64,000 nt of DNA. Source: Serratia quinivorans. Its GTDB lineage: Bacteria > Pseudomonadota > Gammaproteobacteria > Enterobacterales > Enterobacteriaceae. Positions 34,167-44,797 of this stretch are shown piece after piece (position 1 is the stretch's first letter; the number at the start of each line of letters is the position of its first letter). The notes below the pieces were generated by a model. The model saw nothing but the letters and a program-made list of their open reading frames with translations, did no database searches and had not been told where the DNA came from. The translations under genes were made by a program, and so were the position numbers. The stretch covers positions 1,364,001 through 1,428,000 of the forward strand of contig UGYN01000002.1 of NCBI GenBank assembly GCA_900457075.1. Direction: 5' to 3'.

Positions 34167-34246
34167 TTTTGCTCCTTCGTTACGCAATGTCGGTGTTACC
34201 CCACACTGCCACTGATTGTATGTTGTGCAGGAAATGTCACTAATTA

Positions 34247-34266
34247 TACTGTATGGTCATACAGTA
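34247..34266. promoter_or_regulatory. LexA box of recA
   Basis: TACTGTATGGTCATACAGTA: CTG at 34249-34251 and CAG at 34262-34264 with a 10-bp spacer and consensus flanks. It is the known arrangement of the recA promoter in enterobacteria. Confidence 0.95.
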
Positions 34267-34278
34267 TCAAGCCTAATT

Positions 34279-34767
34279 TTACAAAAAATCATCAAGCGCG
34301 GTTTGCAGCGCAAAAATCGTCGCCTGAAGCCGCACGGCATCACGATCGCCGGCAAATTGCTTCCTGTGCGCCAGTACCCGTCCAGAGCCGTCGGCAAAGC
34401 CAAACCAGACGGTGCCCACCGGTTTTTCCGCACTGCCGCCGTCCGGTCCGGCAATGCCGCTGACCGACAGCGCCAGGCTGGCACGTGCTGCGTGTAACGC
34501 CCCCTGGGCCATCTCGCGCACCACCTCTTCGCTCACTGCGCCATGGGCCGTCAGAGTCGCCTCCGCCACGCCCAGCAACTCATGCTTTGCCGTATTGCTG
34601 TAGGTGACAAAACCGCGATCGAAATAGGCAGAACTCCCGGCAATGTCAGTGATGGCTTTGGCGATGCCGCCACCGGTGCAGGATTCCGCACAGGTGATCC
34701 ACTGGCCGTTGGCCTTCAGTTTTTCGCCCACCGCAATGCTGAGTTTACGCAGTTGATTTTCACTCAT
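34279..34767 (-). CDS. pncC: Nicotinamide-nucleotide amidase PncC (CinA C-terminal type)
   Basis: A 162-residue enzyme (TCAESCTGGGIAKAITDIAG; SVSGIAGPDGGSAEKPVGTV). It deamidates nicotinamide mononucleotide to recycle NAD precursors. It is upstream of recA on the same strand, as in E. coli. Confidence 0.96.
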   Translation of the reverse strand: MSENQLRKLSIAVGEKLKANGQWITCAESCTGGGIAKAITDIAGSSAYFDRGFVTYSNTAKHELLGVAEATLTAHGAVSEEVVREMAQGALHAARASLALSVSGIAGPDGGSAEKPVGTVWFGFADGSGRVLAHRKQFAGDRDAVRLQATIFALQTALDDFL

Positions 34768-34894
34768 AACCTCTCCTTAGCGAATCAGGTATATGCGCCC
34801 GATAGTAGCATTTATCAAGTTTGCCCGAGCGTGCGTTGACAGAAATGCGCGCCGCTTCGCAGGCGAGGCGGTGTTAAGCGGCAAACCAAACTGC

Positions 34895-35017
34895 TAGTAT
34901 CGAATGTAACGCCCGGGTTAACGGGCGGTGTTTTGCACGAGGGATCTCACCGGGTTGCCTTTGCCGCCGGCAGGGTCAACCCCAGGGCAAACCAGGATAA
35001 AAGATTAGGATGATAGA
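34895..35017 (+). promoter_or_regulatory. Structured leader of the MFS transporter gene
   Basis: After a possible -10 box TAGTAT (34895-34900) the region holds two hairpins. One is GCCCG (34911-34915) / CGGGC (34922-34926), followed by GGTGTTTT. The second is a long one closed by GGGTTG (34952-34957) and CAACCC (34977-34982) with CCT/AGG and GCC/GGC pairs inside. GGGCAAACC just after it could pair with GGTTGCC of the second stem instead. No known riboswitch class was recognised. Confidence 0.45.
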
Positions 35018-36412
35018 GTGAAAAAAACGTTAGGCGTCTTCTTTCCGTTGTATACCACCACCCTGCTGATGCTGCTGGGTTCAGGGTTGCTCACCACTTA
35101 CATCTCCCTGCGTTTAACCTCTATCCACGTGACCGGTGCGCTGATCGGGGCGATTATTGCCGCCAACTACATCGGCCTGGTGATCGGCGGCAAGGTCGGG
35201 CATTTTCTGATTGCCCGCGTCGGCCATATCCGCGCCTACGTTTCCTGCGCCGGCATTATCACCGCGGCGGTGTTGGGGCATGGCCTGACGGAATATATTC
35301 CCGTGTGGGTGGTGCTGCGGCTGATTATCGGCATGTGCATGATGTGTCAATTCATGGTGCTGGAAAGCTGGCTGAACGATCAGGCGGAATCCAATCAGCG
35401 CGGAACGGTTTTCGGCTTTTATATGGCGGCCACCTATCTGGGTATGTCATTGGGTCAGGTGGTGTTAATGCTGCAGAGCAATCTCGGCATTACCACCCTG
35501 CTGCTGATCGCCCTGTGCTTTGCACTCTGCCTGGTACCTATCGCCCTCACCACCCGCACCAACGCACGGCATATGTCACCAGCTCCTATGGAGCTGCGCT
35601 ACTTTATCGGGGCCATTCCCAAGGTGCTGGCGACCACGCTGGTGATCGGCATGGTGGTGGGATCTTTCTATGGTTTGGCACCGGTGTACGCAAGTCTGCA
35701 ATCGCTGACCACCCAGCAAACTGGCCTGTTTATGGCGATAGCCATCTTCGCCGGGCTGGTGGCGCAGTTCCCACTCAGTTGGCTGTCAGACCGTTACAAC
35801 CGAACGCTGCTGATGCGCATCAACGCCATTTTATTGATCGTAGCTTCCCTGCCGCTGGCGCTGGTACCGCACATTGATTTTCCGGTGTTGCTGGTGGTGG
35901 GCTTTATCGTCAGCATGTTGCAGTTCACGCTGTATCCGCTGGTGGTCGCCCTGGCGAACGATTTGATCGAACCGGAACGGCGCGTATCCCTCGCCGCCTG
36001 TTTGCTGATGGCCTTCGGTGTCGGTGCCAGTATCGGCCCATTGGCGGTCGGTTCACTGATTGAACCGTTAGGCGGCAATATTCTGTATGCCTTCTTCTCG
36101 CTTTGCGGCGTGCTGCTGGTGGGCTTCAGCCGGACGGTAAAACAGGACGAGTCGCAGTTTGTGCAGGATGCGCCATTGCCACATATTCCGCTGCCTGACA
36201 GCCTGACCAGTTCCCCACTTTCTCCGGCGCTGAACCCAACCTTCGATGAGCAGATAATCCACGACACCATGCCACCACCGGAGGCGGCGCCTGATCCGGT
36301 AGAGCCGCAGGTCAGTGAAACGTCGGGGGAAGAAGAAGCCGAGGCGGCCATCCCGCAGGGTGCCGATCCTGATGAGGATACCGGGCTGAAGAAGGCCCAC
36401 TCGATGCTTTAA
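35018..36412 (+). CDS. MFS transporter, YcaD-like
   Basis: A 464-residue major facilitator protein with twelve predicted membrane segments in residues 1-375 (LGVFFPLYTTTLLMLLGSGL at the start, MCMMCQFMVLESWLNDQ in the middle). It resembles the YcaD family. The last ~85 residues form a long acidic, proline-rich cytoplasmic tail (SETSGEEEAEAAIPQGADPD) that E. coli YcaD does not have. The substrate is unknown. In E. coli mltB and srl genes are found next to pncC, so this gene marks the start of a Serratia-specific stretch. A structured leader precedes it. Confidence 0.82.
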   Translation: MKKTLGVFFPLYTTTLLMLLGSGLLTTYISLRLTSIHVTGALIGAIIAANYIGLVIGGKVGHFLIARVGHIRAYVSCAGIITAAVLGHGLTEYIPVWVVLRLIIGMCMMCQFMVLESWLNDQAESNQRGTVFGFYMAATYLGMSLGQVVLMLQSNLGITTLLLIALCFALCLVPIALTTRTNARHMSPAPMELRYFIGAIPKVLATTLVIGMVVGSFYGLAPVYASLQSLTTQQTGLFMAIAIFAGLVAQFPLSWLSDRYNRTLLMRINAILLIVASLPLALVPHIDFPVLLVVGFIVSMLQFTLYPLVVALANDLIEPERRVSLAACLLMAFGVGASIGPLAVGSLIEPLGGNILYAFFSLCGVLLVGFSRTVKQDESQFVQDAPLPHIPLPDSLTSSPLSPALNPTFDEQIIHDTMPPPEAAPDPVEPQVSETSGEEEAEAAIPQGADPDEDTGLKKAHSML

Positions 36413-36442
36413 GCGGGCCATATTTATATCAGGTTGTGCCTG

Positions 36443-37204
36443 TTACAGATCGAGGAAAGAACCCAGGCGGTAACCGCGTTCCGCGATCGCGGTTTTAAGC
36501 CCCGGCGAAGTCAACACGTCCACTTCGGCCAGCCGTGGATAGCAATACTTGCTCGCCAAAATAGTGTTATCCAGAAACGCCGGGTGGCACATCATCTCCA
36601 CCGACCGGGCGCCGCGTTGGTCGGTGCGCTCAAGCACCTGTAAAAACAGTGCTTCGGATATTTCCTCACCATAAAAACCCGCATCAAACCATTCGGTGCT
36701 GTGGCCATAGCTCAGTGGAATGCCTTGCCGTTCAACCTCCTCGCGACCTATGCGCAACGGCAGGGATTTTGACTGGGCAAAAGCTTCCACCAGCGGATAA
36801 ATCTGCGGCAGCATGTGCACGTGATGGTGGCTGTCGATATGCGTCGGCGCTTTACCGAACACAGCGACGAATTTGTCATATTGACTCACCAACTCGTCGT
36901 GAATTTCATCCAGATCCAACTGCGCGGACTCAGCCCTTTCCCATAACCACTTGCCCAATTCCCCACGTTCGTTAACCAGCGACGACATGGCCGTCAGGGG
37001 CTTCCCGTGGGTCAGCACAAAGTGCAGGCCAATCTGCAGCCCGGAATAGAGCTGGCTGAGCCTGGCGGCATGGTGTACATCCACGCTATTGACCATGGCA
37101 GTGGTTGAAGAGACAACCCCGTAGTGATACGCCTCGATAACGCCATAATTCTGGCCCTTGCTCAGACCAAAATCGTCAGCATTCACTATCAGTAACTTTT
37201 CCAT
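36443..37204 (-). CDS. chbG: Chitooligosaccharide deacetylase ChbG (YdjC family)
   Basis: A 253-residue YdjC-family deacetylase with the metal site [20 protein letters not shown] and [10 protein letters not shown]. It removes one acetyl group from chitobiose or its phosphate, which is needed in E. coli for ChbR activation and ChbF cleavage. I chose the start [10 protein letters not shown] at 37204 by similarity; an in-frame ATG at 37216 adds four residues, and neither has a clear ribosome-binding site. It is 150 bp downstream of chbR on the same strand. Confidence 0.93.
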   Translation of the reverse strand: MEKLLIVNADDFGLSKGQNYGVIEAYHYGVVSSTTAMVNSVDVHHAARLSQLYSGLQIGLHFVLTHGKPLTAMSSLVNERGELGKWLWERAESAQLDLDEIHDELVSQYDKFVAVFGKAPTHIDSHHHVHMLPQIYPLVEAFAQSKSLPLRIGREEVERQGIPLSYGHSTEWFDAGFYGEEISEALFLQVLERTDQRGARSVEMMCHPAFLDNTILASKYCYPRLAEVDVLTSPGLKTAIAERGYRLGSFLDL

Positions 37205-37357
37205 TTTGGCATCCATTTAACAAATTTTTGGCAAGGGAATACCGTCCGTCAGGTACGGCAATTCCCCTTCGCTTAAGCAAAGAAATTTATCTCATCAGGC
37301 TATTGGCGGCCTGAAAGGCATTCGGAATATCGGCGTTAATGCTTATCGGGAGCGGCC

Positions 37358-38221
37358 CTAAATAGGGCCGTAGAACTTTTTTCGGTAATTACCCGGCGTC
37401 ACTTCAGTGAGTCTTTTAAAGTTTTTAATAAACAGGCTCACGTCGCCATAGCCCGAATCAAAGGCAATATCCGAGACCGAATAGTTGGTGACCTCAAGCT
37501 GGGTTTTGGCGAAATTAATGCGAATTTCATTAATCACCTGCATCGGCGTTTTATGGTAATAACGCCGCATTGCCCGGGTCAGGTACTCCTGGGTTTTCCC
37601 CGACAGCTCAACCATATTGAGCAACGCCTTTTCACCAAACATCGCTTTATCATGCATGCCGGCCAGGGTGTTCTTCAGCCACTGAGGTATATCATCCCCC
37701 TCGCCACTCTCTTCTTTATAATGACGAATGCGGCTGATGATATAAAAGGTCAGCGTTTCCAGAAACTCGGCAAAATCATCCTCACGGAACTGTGGGGAAC
37801 CTACCACCGACTCGATATAAGCCAGAAACTCATTCTTCAGGCTATAGGCCTGAGAGGCGACAAAGCAGCGAGGCAACTGCTGCAGATAGTTTTCTTCAAA
37901 GAAAACCTTGCCGACCGCCACGTTAAAGATTTTCGCGGCGCCGAACTCATAGAAGCTCTGGTGACGCGAGCCAATGGGAATAAACACAAAATCCCCCCGC
38001 TCCAGCAGCACCCGCTTACCGTTGATCTCCTGATAGCATTTGCCGCTCAGGACGATAGTGAATTCGTAATAGTCATGCTGATGCAGCCCAGTGGCGCTCT
38101 CCACCTTGTTATAGATAAACAGATGGAAATCTTTGCAGTTAAAAAAATCCTGCTCCCGAATCAGCTTAACGTCGTTGGTATTCAGCGAAACCAGGTTGTC
38201 AGACACCGCGCGCGCTCCCAT
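37358..38221 (-). CDS. chbR: AraC-family regulator ChbR
   Basis: A 287-residue regulator with an N-terminal cupin sensor ([39 protein letters not shown]) and a C-terminal double HTH ([20 protein letters not shown]). It is closely similar to E. coli ChbR, which represses the chitobiose operon without inducer and activates it with monodeacetylated chitobiose-6-phosphate. Its ATG overlaps the stop of the GH1 gene by one base (TAATG), so the two are coupled. Confidence 0.92.
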   Translation of the reverse strand: MGARAVSDNLVSLNTNDVKLIREQDFFNCKDFHLFIYNKVESATGLHQHDYYEFTIVLSGKCYQEINGKRVLLERGDFVFIPIGSRHQSFYEFGAAKIFNVAVGKVFFEENYLQQLPRCFVASQAYSLKNEFLAYIESVVGSPQFREDDFAEFLETLTFYIISRIRHYKEESGEGDDIPQWLKNTLAGMHDKAMFGEKALLNMVELSGKTQEYLTRAMRRYYHKTPMQVINEIRINFAKTQLEVTNYSVSDIAFDSGYGDVSLFIKNFKRLTEVTPGNYRKKFYGPI

Positions 38222-39606
38222 TAATCAAAACCGTTTTGCCTGGCCGTCTCGGCAAACCAATAGCCGCTCTTTTTAATCGTACGTTGCTGGCTATCCCGCT
38301 CCAGCCGGACCAACCCGTAGCGATTCTTGTAGGCATTGAGCCAGGACCAGCAGTCAATAAAGGTCCATAGATGGTAGCCCTTACAGTTGGAGCCCTCGGA
38401 CAACGCCTGATGCAACCATTTCAGATGGTCACGAATAAAGTCGATTCGATAATCGTCCTCTATCCGCCCACTGGCACCGATGAAGGCCTCTTCACCCTCC
38501 ACACCCATACCGTTTTCTGAAATATAGCAGGGAATGTTGCCGTAGTTTTCCTTCAGATCCATCAGGATGTCATACAGGCCTTTTTCATAGATTTCCCAGC
38601 CGCGGTGCGGGTTAATCTTGCGGCCCGGCATGGCGTAATAGCTGAACAGGTCTTCCGGCATGGTTACCGGGTCGCTGGCCGGATAACCTTCTTTAGCTTT
38701 GACCCTGCGCGGTTGATAGTAATTCACGCCCAGAATATCCACCACCCCATCGGCAATCAGCTGCACGTCTTCCGCTGCTGTCTGCGGCAACAAATCATTG
38801 GCCCGTAGTAAATTCACCAAATCGTCCGGATAACGCCCTTTGGTCACCGGATCGAGGAAGCTTTTATTCAGCAACAGATCCGCATAGTGAGCCGCCACGC
38901 CATCTTCCTGGCTGTCCGAACGAGGATAGGTCGGGCTCAGGTTCAAAATAATGCCGATAGAACCCTGGTTCCCCAGCGCCCTGAACTCACTCACCGCTTT
39001 GGCATGGGCCAACACGCTGTGGTAAGCCACTGTAATTGCCCTTTTGAAATCAATGACACAAGGATAATGCAGGTCGTTCAGATACCCGGCTTCGACCGGG
39101 ACAATCGGCTCATTAAAGGTGAACCAATGGCTGACTCTGTCGCCGAACAGGCTGAAACAGGTTTTGGCATAACGCGCGTAGGCATCAACCACCGCCCGGC
39201 TTTCCCAGCCACCTTGTTGCTGCATGCACAGCGGCATATCGAAATGGTAAAGATTGATAAATGGCGTGATGCCCTGGGCTAACAGGCTGTCGATCAGCGC
39301 ATTATAGAAAGCCACGGCTTTCGGATTCACTTCGCCATCCCCATCCGGGATCAACCGCGACCAGGAGATAGAGGTTCTGAAGCTATTATGCCCAAGGTTT
39401 TTTAACAGCAGGATATCTTGCTGGAAGTTGTCATAAAACGTGGAGGTCTCGGACGGGCCGACCTGATGATGAAAACGTTCTGGTGCAATCTCATACCAGT
39501 AGTCGAAGATGTTCTGGCTTTTGCCATCCCGTGCGGCAGCCCCTTCCGACTGGGGTGCCGAGGTGGCGCTTCCCCACCAGAAATCGTCAGCAAATTGATA
39601 TTTCAT
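38221..39606 (-). CDS. GH1 6-phospho-beta-glucosidase
   Basis: A 461-residue family 1 glycosidase ([20 protein letters not shown]). The acid/base is E166 in TFNEP and the nucleophile is E364 in ISENG. It would cleave the phosphorylated disaccharide imported by the EIIBC genes upstream, giving glucose-6-phosphate or an N-acetylglucosamine derivative. In E. coli the chb operon uses the unrelated GH4 enzyme ChbF instead. The substrate here might be cellobiose or another beta-glucoside rather than chitobiose. It is coupled to chbR. Confidence 0.9.
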   Translation of the reverse strand: MKYQFADDFWWGSATSAPQSEGAAARDGKSQNIFDYWYEIAPERFHHQVGPSETSTFYDNFQQDILLLKNLGHNSFRTSISWSRLIPDGDGEVNPKAVAFYNALIDSLLAQGITPFINLYHFDMPLCMQQQGGWESRAVVDAYARYAKTCFSLFGDRVSHWFTFNEPIVPVEAGYLNDLHYPCVIDFKRAITVAYHSVLAHAKAVSEFRALGNQGSIGIILNLSPTYPRSDSQEDGVAAHYADLLLNKSFLDPVTKGRYPDDLVNLLRANDLLPQTAAEDVQLIADGVVDILGVNYYQPRRVKAKEGYPASDPVTMPEDLFSYYAMPGRKINPHRGWEIYEKGLYDILMDLKENYGNIPCYISENGMGVEGEEAFIGASGRIEDDYRIDFIRDHLKWLHQALSEGSNCKGYHLWTFIDCWSWLNAYKNRYGLVRLERDSQQRTIKKSGYWFAETARQNGFD

Positions 39607-39625
39607 CAGAAGCCCCTCTAAAACC

Positions 39626-39646
39626 GGGGCAGCGGATTGCTGCCCC
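39626..39646 (-). other. Intercistronic hairpin between chbC and the GH1 gene
   Basis: GGGGCAGC (39626-39633) / GCTGCCCC (39639-39646) without a U-tract. It probably tunes the stability or relative level of the chbBC and GH1 parts of the mRNA. Confidence 0.6.
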
Positions 39647-39655
39647 AGACTGCAG

Positions 39656-41017
39656 TTAGAATTTCAACGCCTTGGCGATGTCTTCTTCACTTTCCGTTGC
39701 CTGATCAATCTGGCTCTGCGCCTTGTTAGAGATCATCACAAACGGCAGGTAAATCAAGGTCGCGACGCCCAGGTTGAAGAAGCTCAGCAACATGGCAACG
39801 ATACTGCCGTTAGTGTTGAAGAACGCTCCCAGCCCCACCGGCATGGTCCATGGCGCAATATTGGTGATTGGCGGGATCAATCCGGTGTAATAAGCCACCG
39901 TGGTAATAATCGTCAGTACCGGCTGAACCAGAATAAACGGAATAAACATCACCGGGTTCATAATCACCGGCAGACCGAACAGGATGGGTTCGTTGATCTG
40001 GAAGATGCCCGACGGCGTCGCCAGCTTGGCGACTTGACGATAATCTTCACGGCGTGAAGCGATAAAGATGGCAATAATCAGCCCCAGCGTCGAACCCGTC
40101 CCGCCCAGATAGATGTAGGAGTCAACGAACGGCTTCGCCCACATGTGGAACTCTTTACCCGCAGCCACCGCGGCTTCGACGGAACCGTACTTGTTGTACA
40201 GCTCGACGTTCTCCAGTGCGAATGGCGTCATGATACCGCTGTCCAGTGCGGCCAGCGCCATTGAACCATGTACCCCGAAGAACCACAGCAGAGAGGAGAA
40301 CATCACATACACCCAGCCCACTACGCTGCCCATTTTTGCCAGCGGTGCCGAGATGCTGTCCATGATGATTTGGTGGAAGTTGGTGCCCCACAGCGTCAGA
40401 CAATAGGCCAGTACGCCCATGATCGACAGGATAAGAAAGCCGGGGATCAAGGCCGAGAACGAGCGTGACACTGAAGAAGGTACGCTGTCCGGCAGGCTGA
40501 TCACCCAATTGCGGCGCACCACAAAGGTAAACATCTCTGCCACCACCAGGCCGATCACCATACCGGAAATGATGTTGGCACCACCCAGCCAGTTAGCGCC
40601 TACGGCATAAGCCTCACCGACGCTAAACGGGGTCACGGTCATAAAGGCGGCAACCGCCAGCAGCGCTGCGGCCAACGGGTCGACTTTGCGCTCTTCAGCT
40701 AAAGCCATACTGATAAAAAAGGGCGTCATCAGGGACATAATCCCCAGGGTGCCGTTATAAACGCTGCCACCGATGGCCTTCAGGCCATTCAACGTCTCAA
40801 TGGTAGACGCATCCAGCCGCACCCCCATTGAAAAGAAGAACGAGCCTTCGCCGAAGCTAAGAAACACGTTGTTGATCAGAACGAACATCGCCCCGGTCAA
40901 CGTCAGTGGCATCAAGCGAATGAACCCGTTTTTGATGGCATTAACATGGGGCTGTTTACCAATTTTCACGGCAAAGGGCAGAATGACCTTTTCCAACGAG
41001 GCAATTAACGTATTCAC
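39656..41017 (-). CDS. chbC: PTS EIIC, chitobiose/cellobiose family
   Basis: A 453-residue lactose/cellobiose-type EIIC, nearly collinear with E. coli ChbC ([40 protein letters not shown]). About ten membrane segments. It takes up the sugar and presents it for phosphorylation by EIIB. It follows chbB by 11 bp. Confidence 0.95.
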   Translation of the reverse strand: MNTLIASLEKVILPFAVKIGKQPHVNAIKNGFIRLMPLTLTGAMFVLINNVFLSFGEGSFFFSMGVRLDASTIETLNGLKAIGGSVYNGTLGIMSLMTPFFISMALAEERKVDPLAAALLAVAAFMTVTPFSVGEAYAVGANWLGGANIISGMVIGLVVAEMFTFVVRRNWVISLPDSVPSSVSRSFSALIPGFLILSIMGVLAYCLTLWGTNFHQIIMDSISAPLAKMGSVVGWVYVMFSSLLWFFGVHGSMALAALDSGIMTPFALENVELYNKYGSVEAAVAAGKEFHMWAKPFVDSYIYLGGTGSTLGLIIAIFIASRREDYRQVAKLATPSGIFQINEPILFGLPVIMNPVMFIPFILVQPVLTIITTVAYYTGLIPPITNIAPWTMPVGLGAFFNTNGSIVAMLLSFFNLGVATLIYLPFVMISNKAQSQIDQATESEEDIAKALKF

Positions 41018-41028
41018 GGCAGACCCCT

Positions 41029-41346
41029 TTATTGGTTAGCTTTTTTTATGGTGGCGACTGCGGCCTTCAACACGCCCAGGCCATCGAGCTTGCCGTATAA
41101 GGCAGAGTCGATCACTTCAACGGGCTTGTTGGGTAACTGCTTTTGCACTTCGGCCAGCGTGTAGGCAATCTGTGGCCCAAGCAGAATCAAATCCGCCTCG
41201 GCACCCTTTTCTGCGGCCAACGCCTCAGGATAGGCGGCAATGATCACCGGCACTTCGTACTTCTCGGCCTGTGCTTTCATTTTTGAAACCAGCAGGGAAG
41301 TCGACATACCAGCAGAACAAAACAGATAGATTTTTTTCTTTTCCAT
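41029..41346 (-). CDS. chbB: PTS EIIB, chitobiose family
   Basis: A 105-residue [24 protein letters not shown] with the phosphorylated cysteine C10, ending [16 protein letters not shown]. The ATG at 41346 has GAGGG 8 bases upstream and matches E. coli ChbB; the open frame extends much further up without support. It is the first gene of the operon. No EIIA gene (chbA) is present in the operon, so the phosphoryl donor must be encoded elsewhere. Confidence 0.95.
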   Translation of the reverse strand: MEKKKIYLFCSAGMSTSLLVSKMKAQAEKYEVPVIIAAYPEALAAEKGAEADLILLGPQIAYTLAEVQKQLPNKPVEVIDSALYGKLDGLGVLKAAVATIKKANQ

Positions 41347-41567
41347 ACCCAATCCCTCAAGATAATCAAAAAAGCCCCGTGTCATTTGTTTGCCAGATGC
41401 AATAGCCATTGCCTCACGCACATTCCTTATGAAAATTTCCGTTACTTTGCCCTGGTTGCAGACAGTATACGGAGGCAGTGAAGCGGAACGGTAAGCCATC
41501 ACCAGTAAGAACCGTCTCTGCTTGACCTTCCTGATTGACCCTCTTCACATTTCACATAAAAAAATAG

Positions 41568-41583
41568 TGTGATCTGTCTCGCA
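41568..41583. promoter_or_regulatory. Candidate CRP site upstream of the chb operon
   Basis: TGTGA (41568-41572), 6 bp, TCGCA (41579-41583): nine of ten positions of the CRP consensus TGTGA-N6-TCACA. It is 222 bp upstream of chbB. Carbon catabolite control of the operon is known in E. coli. Confidence 0.55.
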
Positions 41584-42056
41584 AATAACCTTTAATTACT
41601 GAATAAATTCGTCATAAATAAGCAAATAACAATTATAAACAGTAAGTTATAAACATGCAGAGTATTTATGGATAATTCTATGCGCGGGGTCATCCATCGT
41701 TCGATTGATGAGCATAAAATCGTTCGCCCTTGATTAGAACACTTCAGCAAGATAAGGCTATCCAGCGGGTGGAAAAGAAGTGGTAAATGGAAGAATTTTT
41801 GGGGCTGGTTTGGCAGGTCAGGCTCAGACAGGGCTGGGTTACTCTTCGGGACAGATCGCCTGATTGGGGTAACACACGGCTTTGATTGCCCACTAAGGAC
41901 ATCTCTGTATCCCCCAAGATTAACCTGTGCAACGCTCTCCCCTGCCTTACAAATCGACTTTGCGTAAAGCTTCCCATTTTTACCTGTGACAGCCGATTGC
42001 CCGCTGGGCTAGTATAGCGACAGTATTAAGGGCTTATTGATCCTTACCGCCGTCAA
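41584..42056. other. Intergenic region between chbB and mutS
   Basis: An AT-rich stretch (41584-41720) followed by mixed sequence, with no gene I can support. A minus-strand frame at 41744-41977 lacks a ribosome-binding site and any recognisable domain. A -10-like TATAGC lies at 42013-42018 and could start a short transcript that ends at the terminator 42057-42082. Confidence 0.5.
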
Positions 42057-42082
42057 CCACTGCTCTATCGAGTGGTTTTTTT
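42057..42082 (+). terminator. Rho-independent terminator upstream of mutS
   Basis: CCACT (42057-42061) / AGTGG (42071-42075) followed by seven T. It has no annotated gene on the plus strand before it, so it may end a short non-coding transcript. Confidence 0.7.
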
Positions 42083-42161
42083 GTGCCGCGGCGTGAACCC
42101 TAATGATGACAATCAACATCACAACCAACTTTAAATTCAATGGATTGGAAACAGTAATCTT

Positions 42162-44717
42162 ATGAATAGTACCGATAAGCTCGATTCACACACCCCAATG
42201 ATGCAGCAGTATCTGCGCCTCAAGGCACAGCACCCCGAGATCCTGCTGTTCTACCGCATGGGCGACTTTTACGAGCTGTTCTATGACGATGCCAAACGCG
42301 CTTCCCAACTGCTGGATATCTCGCTGACCAAACGCGGTGCCTCAGCGGGCGAGCCCATTCCGATGGCCGGCGTCCCTCACCATGCGGTCGAGAACTATCT
42401 GGCCAAACTGGTGCAGCTTGGTGAATCCGTCGCCCTGTGCGAACAAATCGGCGATCCGGCCACCAGTAAAGGCCCGGTGGAACGCAAAGTGGTGCGCATC
42501 GTTACGCCAGGCACCATCACCGACGAAGCCCTGCTGCAAGAACGTCAGGACAACCTGCTGGCGGCAATCTGGCAGGACGCACGCGGCTTTGGCTACGCCA
42601 CGCTGGACATCAGCTCAGGTCGTTTCCGCGTGGCTGAACCGGCAGATATCGAAACCATGGCGGCAGAGTTGCAGCGCACTAATCCTGCCGAGCTGCTTTA
42701 CCCCGAAACCTTTGAACAGATGTCGCTGATTGAACAGCGCCATGGCCTGCGCCGTCGCCCACTGTGGGAGTTTGAACCCGAGACTGCACGCCAACAGCTG
42801 AATCTGCAGTTCGGCACCCGCGATCTGACCGGTTTCGGCGTTGAACAGGCCCATCAGGCACTGCGCGCCGCCGGTTGTCTGCTGCAATATGTTAAAGATA
42901 CTCAACGCACCTCATTACCGCATATCCGTGGCATCACCATGGAGCGCCAGCAGGATGGCATTATCATGGATGCCGCCACGCGGCGTAACCTTGAGCTGAC
43001 CCAGAACCTGTCCGGCGGCAGCGAAAATACCCTGGCGGCCATCCTCGACCACAGCGTGACGGCGATGGGTAGCCGTATGCTTAAGCGCTGGCTGCATATG
43101 CCGACCCGTGACATCAAAGTATTGAATAACCGTCAGCAGGCGATCGGCTCCCTGCAAGATCTGTATAGCGACCTGCAACCTTCGCTGCGTCAGGTAGGCG
43201 ATCTGGAACGCATATTGGCCCGTCTGGCATTACGCAGTGCCCGTCCACGCGATCTGGCCCGTATGCGTCATGCTTTCCAACAGTTGCCGGATATCCACGC
43301 GTTACTGAAAGGGGTAGAAACCCCGTATGTGCAACAGCTACTGTCACAGGTCGGTCAGTTTGATGAACTGCAAGACTTGCTGGAACGCGCAGTGGTCGAA
43401 GCCCCACCGGTGCTGGTACGCGACGGCGGCGTTATCGCTCCCGGCTACAATAGCGAGCTGGATGAATGGCGTGCACTGGCCGATGGTGCCACCGACTACC
43501 TCGACCGTCTTGAGATCCGCGAGCGCGAAAAGCTGGGGCTGGATACGTTGAAGGTCGGCTTCAATGGCGTGCATGGTTATTACATTCAAGTCAGCCGTGG
43601 GCAGAGCCACCTGGTACCGATCCACTACGTGCGCCGCCAGACGCTGAAAAACGCCGAACGCTACATCATTCCCGAATTGAAAGAGTATGAAGACAAGGTC
43701 TTGACTTCCAAAGGGAAAGCGTTGGCGATCGAGAAGGGTCTGTACGAAGAGTTGTTCGACTTGCTGTTGCCGCACCTGGGCGATCTACAGCAAAGTGCCG
43801 CTGCATTGGCCGAGCTGGACGTGCTGGCCAACCTGGCTGAACGTGCCGAAACGCTCAACTACGCCTGCCCAACCATCAGCGAACAGCCCGGTGTACGCAT
43901 CACTGAGGGCCGCCATCCGGTGGTCGAACAGGTACTGAGCGAGCCGTTTATTTCCAACCCGCTATCGCTGTCGCCTCAGCGGCGAATGTTGATCATTACC
44001 GGCCCTAATATGGGCGGTAAAAGTACCTATATGCGCCAAACGGCGCTGATCGTGCTGATGGCACACATCGGCAGCTACGTGCCGGCGAGCAAGGCGGTCA
44101 TCGGCCCGGTAGACCGAATCTTTACCCGCGTGGGCGCGGCGGACGATCTGGCCTCCGGCCGTTCTACCTTTATGGTAGAGATGACTGAAACCGCCAATAT
44201 CCTGCACAATGCCACCGAAAACAGCCTGGTGCTGATGGATGAAATTGGCCGCGGTACCTCAACCTACGACGGTCTCTCTCTGGCCTGGGCCTGCGCCGAG
44301 AACCTGGCCAGCCGCATTAAAGCCATGACGCTGTTCGCCACCCATTACTTTGAGCTGACCACTCTGCCAGAGAAAATGGAAGGCGTGGTGAACGTGCATC
44401 TGGACGCGCTGGAGCACGGCGACACTATCGCCTTTATGCACAGCGTACAGGACGGTGCCGCCAGCAAGAGCTATGGCCTGGCGGTTGCCGCTCTGGCAGG
44501 CGTGCCACGTGAGGTGATCAAACGCGCGCGCCAAAAACTGCGCGAGCTGGAGGCGATATCCAGCCATACCGCGACGGGTACCGTTGATGCCACCCAGATG
44601 ACGCTGCTGAATGAGGAAACCTCACCGGCGGTTGAAGCGCTCGAGGCACTGGATCCGGACTCACTGTCACCTCGTCAGGCGCTGGAGTGGATTTACCGCC
44701 TGAAGAATATGGTCTGA
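42162..44717 (+). CDS. mutS: DNA mismatch repair protein MutS
   Basis: An 851-residue MutS (E. coli 853). The mismatch-reading F36-Y37-E38 motif lies in [11 protein letters not shown]. Walker A is GPNMGGKST (G614-T622). The ABC-type signature [14 protein letters not shown] and the tail ending [11 protein letters not shown] are present. It recognises mispairs and recruits MutL. It is convergent with rpoS over a shared terminator, a pair often found side by side in enterobacteria. Confidence 0.98.
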   Translation: MNSTDKLDSHTPMMQQYLRLKAQHPEILLFYRMGDFYELFYDDAKRASQLLDISLTKRGASAGEPIPMAGVPHHAVENYLAKLVQLGESVALCEQIGDPATSKGPVERKVVRIVTPGTITDEALLQERQDNLLAAIWQDARGFGYATLDISSGRFRVAEPADIETMAAELQRTNPAELLYPETFEQMSLIEQRHGLRRRPLWEFEPETARQQLNLQFGTRDLTGFGVEQAHQALRAAGCLLQYVKDTQRTSLPHIRGITMERQQDGIIMDAATRRNLELTQNLSGGSENTLAAILDHSVTAMGSRMLKRWLHMPTRDIKVLNNRQQAIGSLQDLYSDLQPSLRQVGDLERILARLALRSARPRDLARMRHAFQQLPDIHALLKGVETPYVQQLLSQVGQFDELQDLLERAVVEAPPVLVRDGGVIAPGYNSELDEWRALADGATDYLDRLEIREREKLGLDTLKVGFNGVHGYYIQVSRGQSHLVPIHYVRRQTLKNAERYIIPELKEYEDKVLTSKGKALAIEKGLYEELFDLLLPHLGDLQQSAAALAELDVLANLAERAETLNYACPTISEQPGVRITEGRHPVVEQVLSEPFISNPLSLSPQRRMLIITGPNMGGKSTYMRQTALIVLMAHIGSYVPASKAVIGPVDRIFTRVGAADDLASGRSTFMVEMTETANILHNATENSLVLMDEIGRGTSTYDGLSLAWACAENLASRIKAMTLFATHYFELTTLPEKMEGVVNVHLDALEHGDTIAFMHSVQDGAASKSYGLAVAALAGVPREVIKRARQKLRELEAISSHTATGTVDATQMTLLNEETSPAVEALEALDPDSLSPRQALEWIYRLKNMV

Positions 44718-44740
44718 CCCTTCGCAGGTCGCAGGCATAA

Positions 44741-44771
44741 AAAAACGGTGAGCATAGTGCTCACCGTTTTT
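44741..44771. terminator. Bidirectional terminator between mutS and rpoS
   Basis: AAAAACGGTGAGCA (44741-44754) and TGCTCACCGTTTTT (44758-44771) with loop TAG: 14-bp stem with U-tracts in both directions. Confidence 0.92.
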
Positions 44772-44797
44772 ATTTTGATGCGATTCAACTGCCTGGG

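Noticed and set aside
41744..41977. Minus-strand frame of 77 codons between chbB and mutS
   Set aside because: No ribosome-binding site, no recognisable domain, composition of non-coding DNA.
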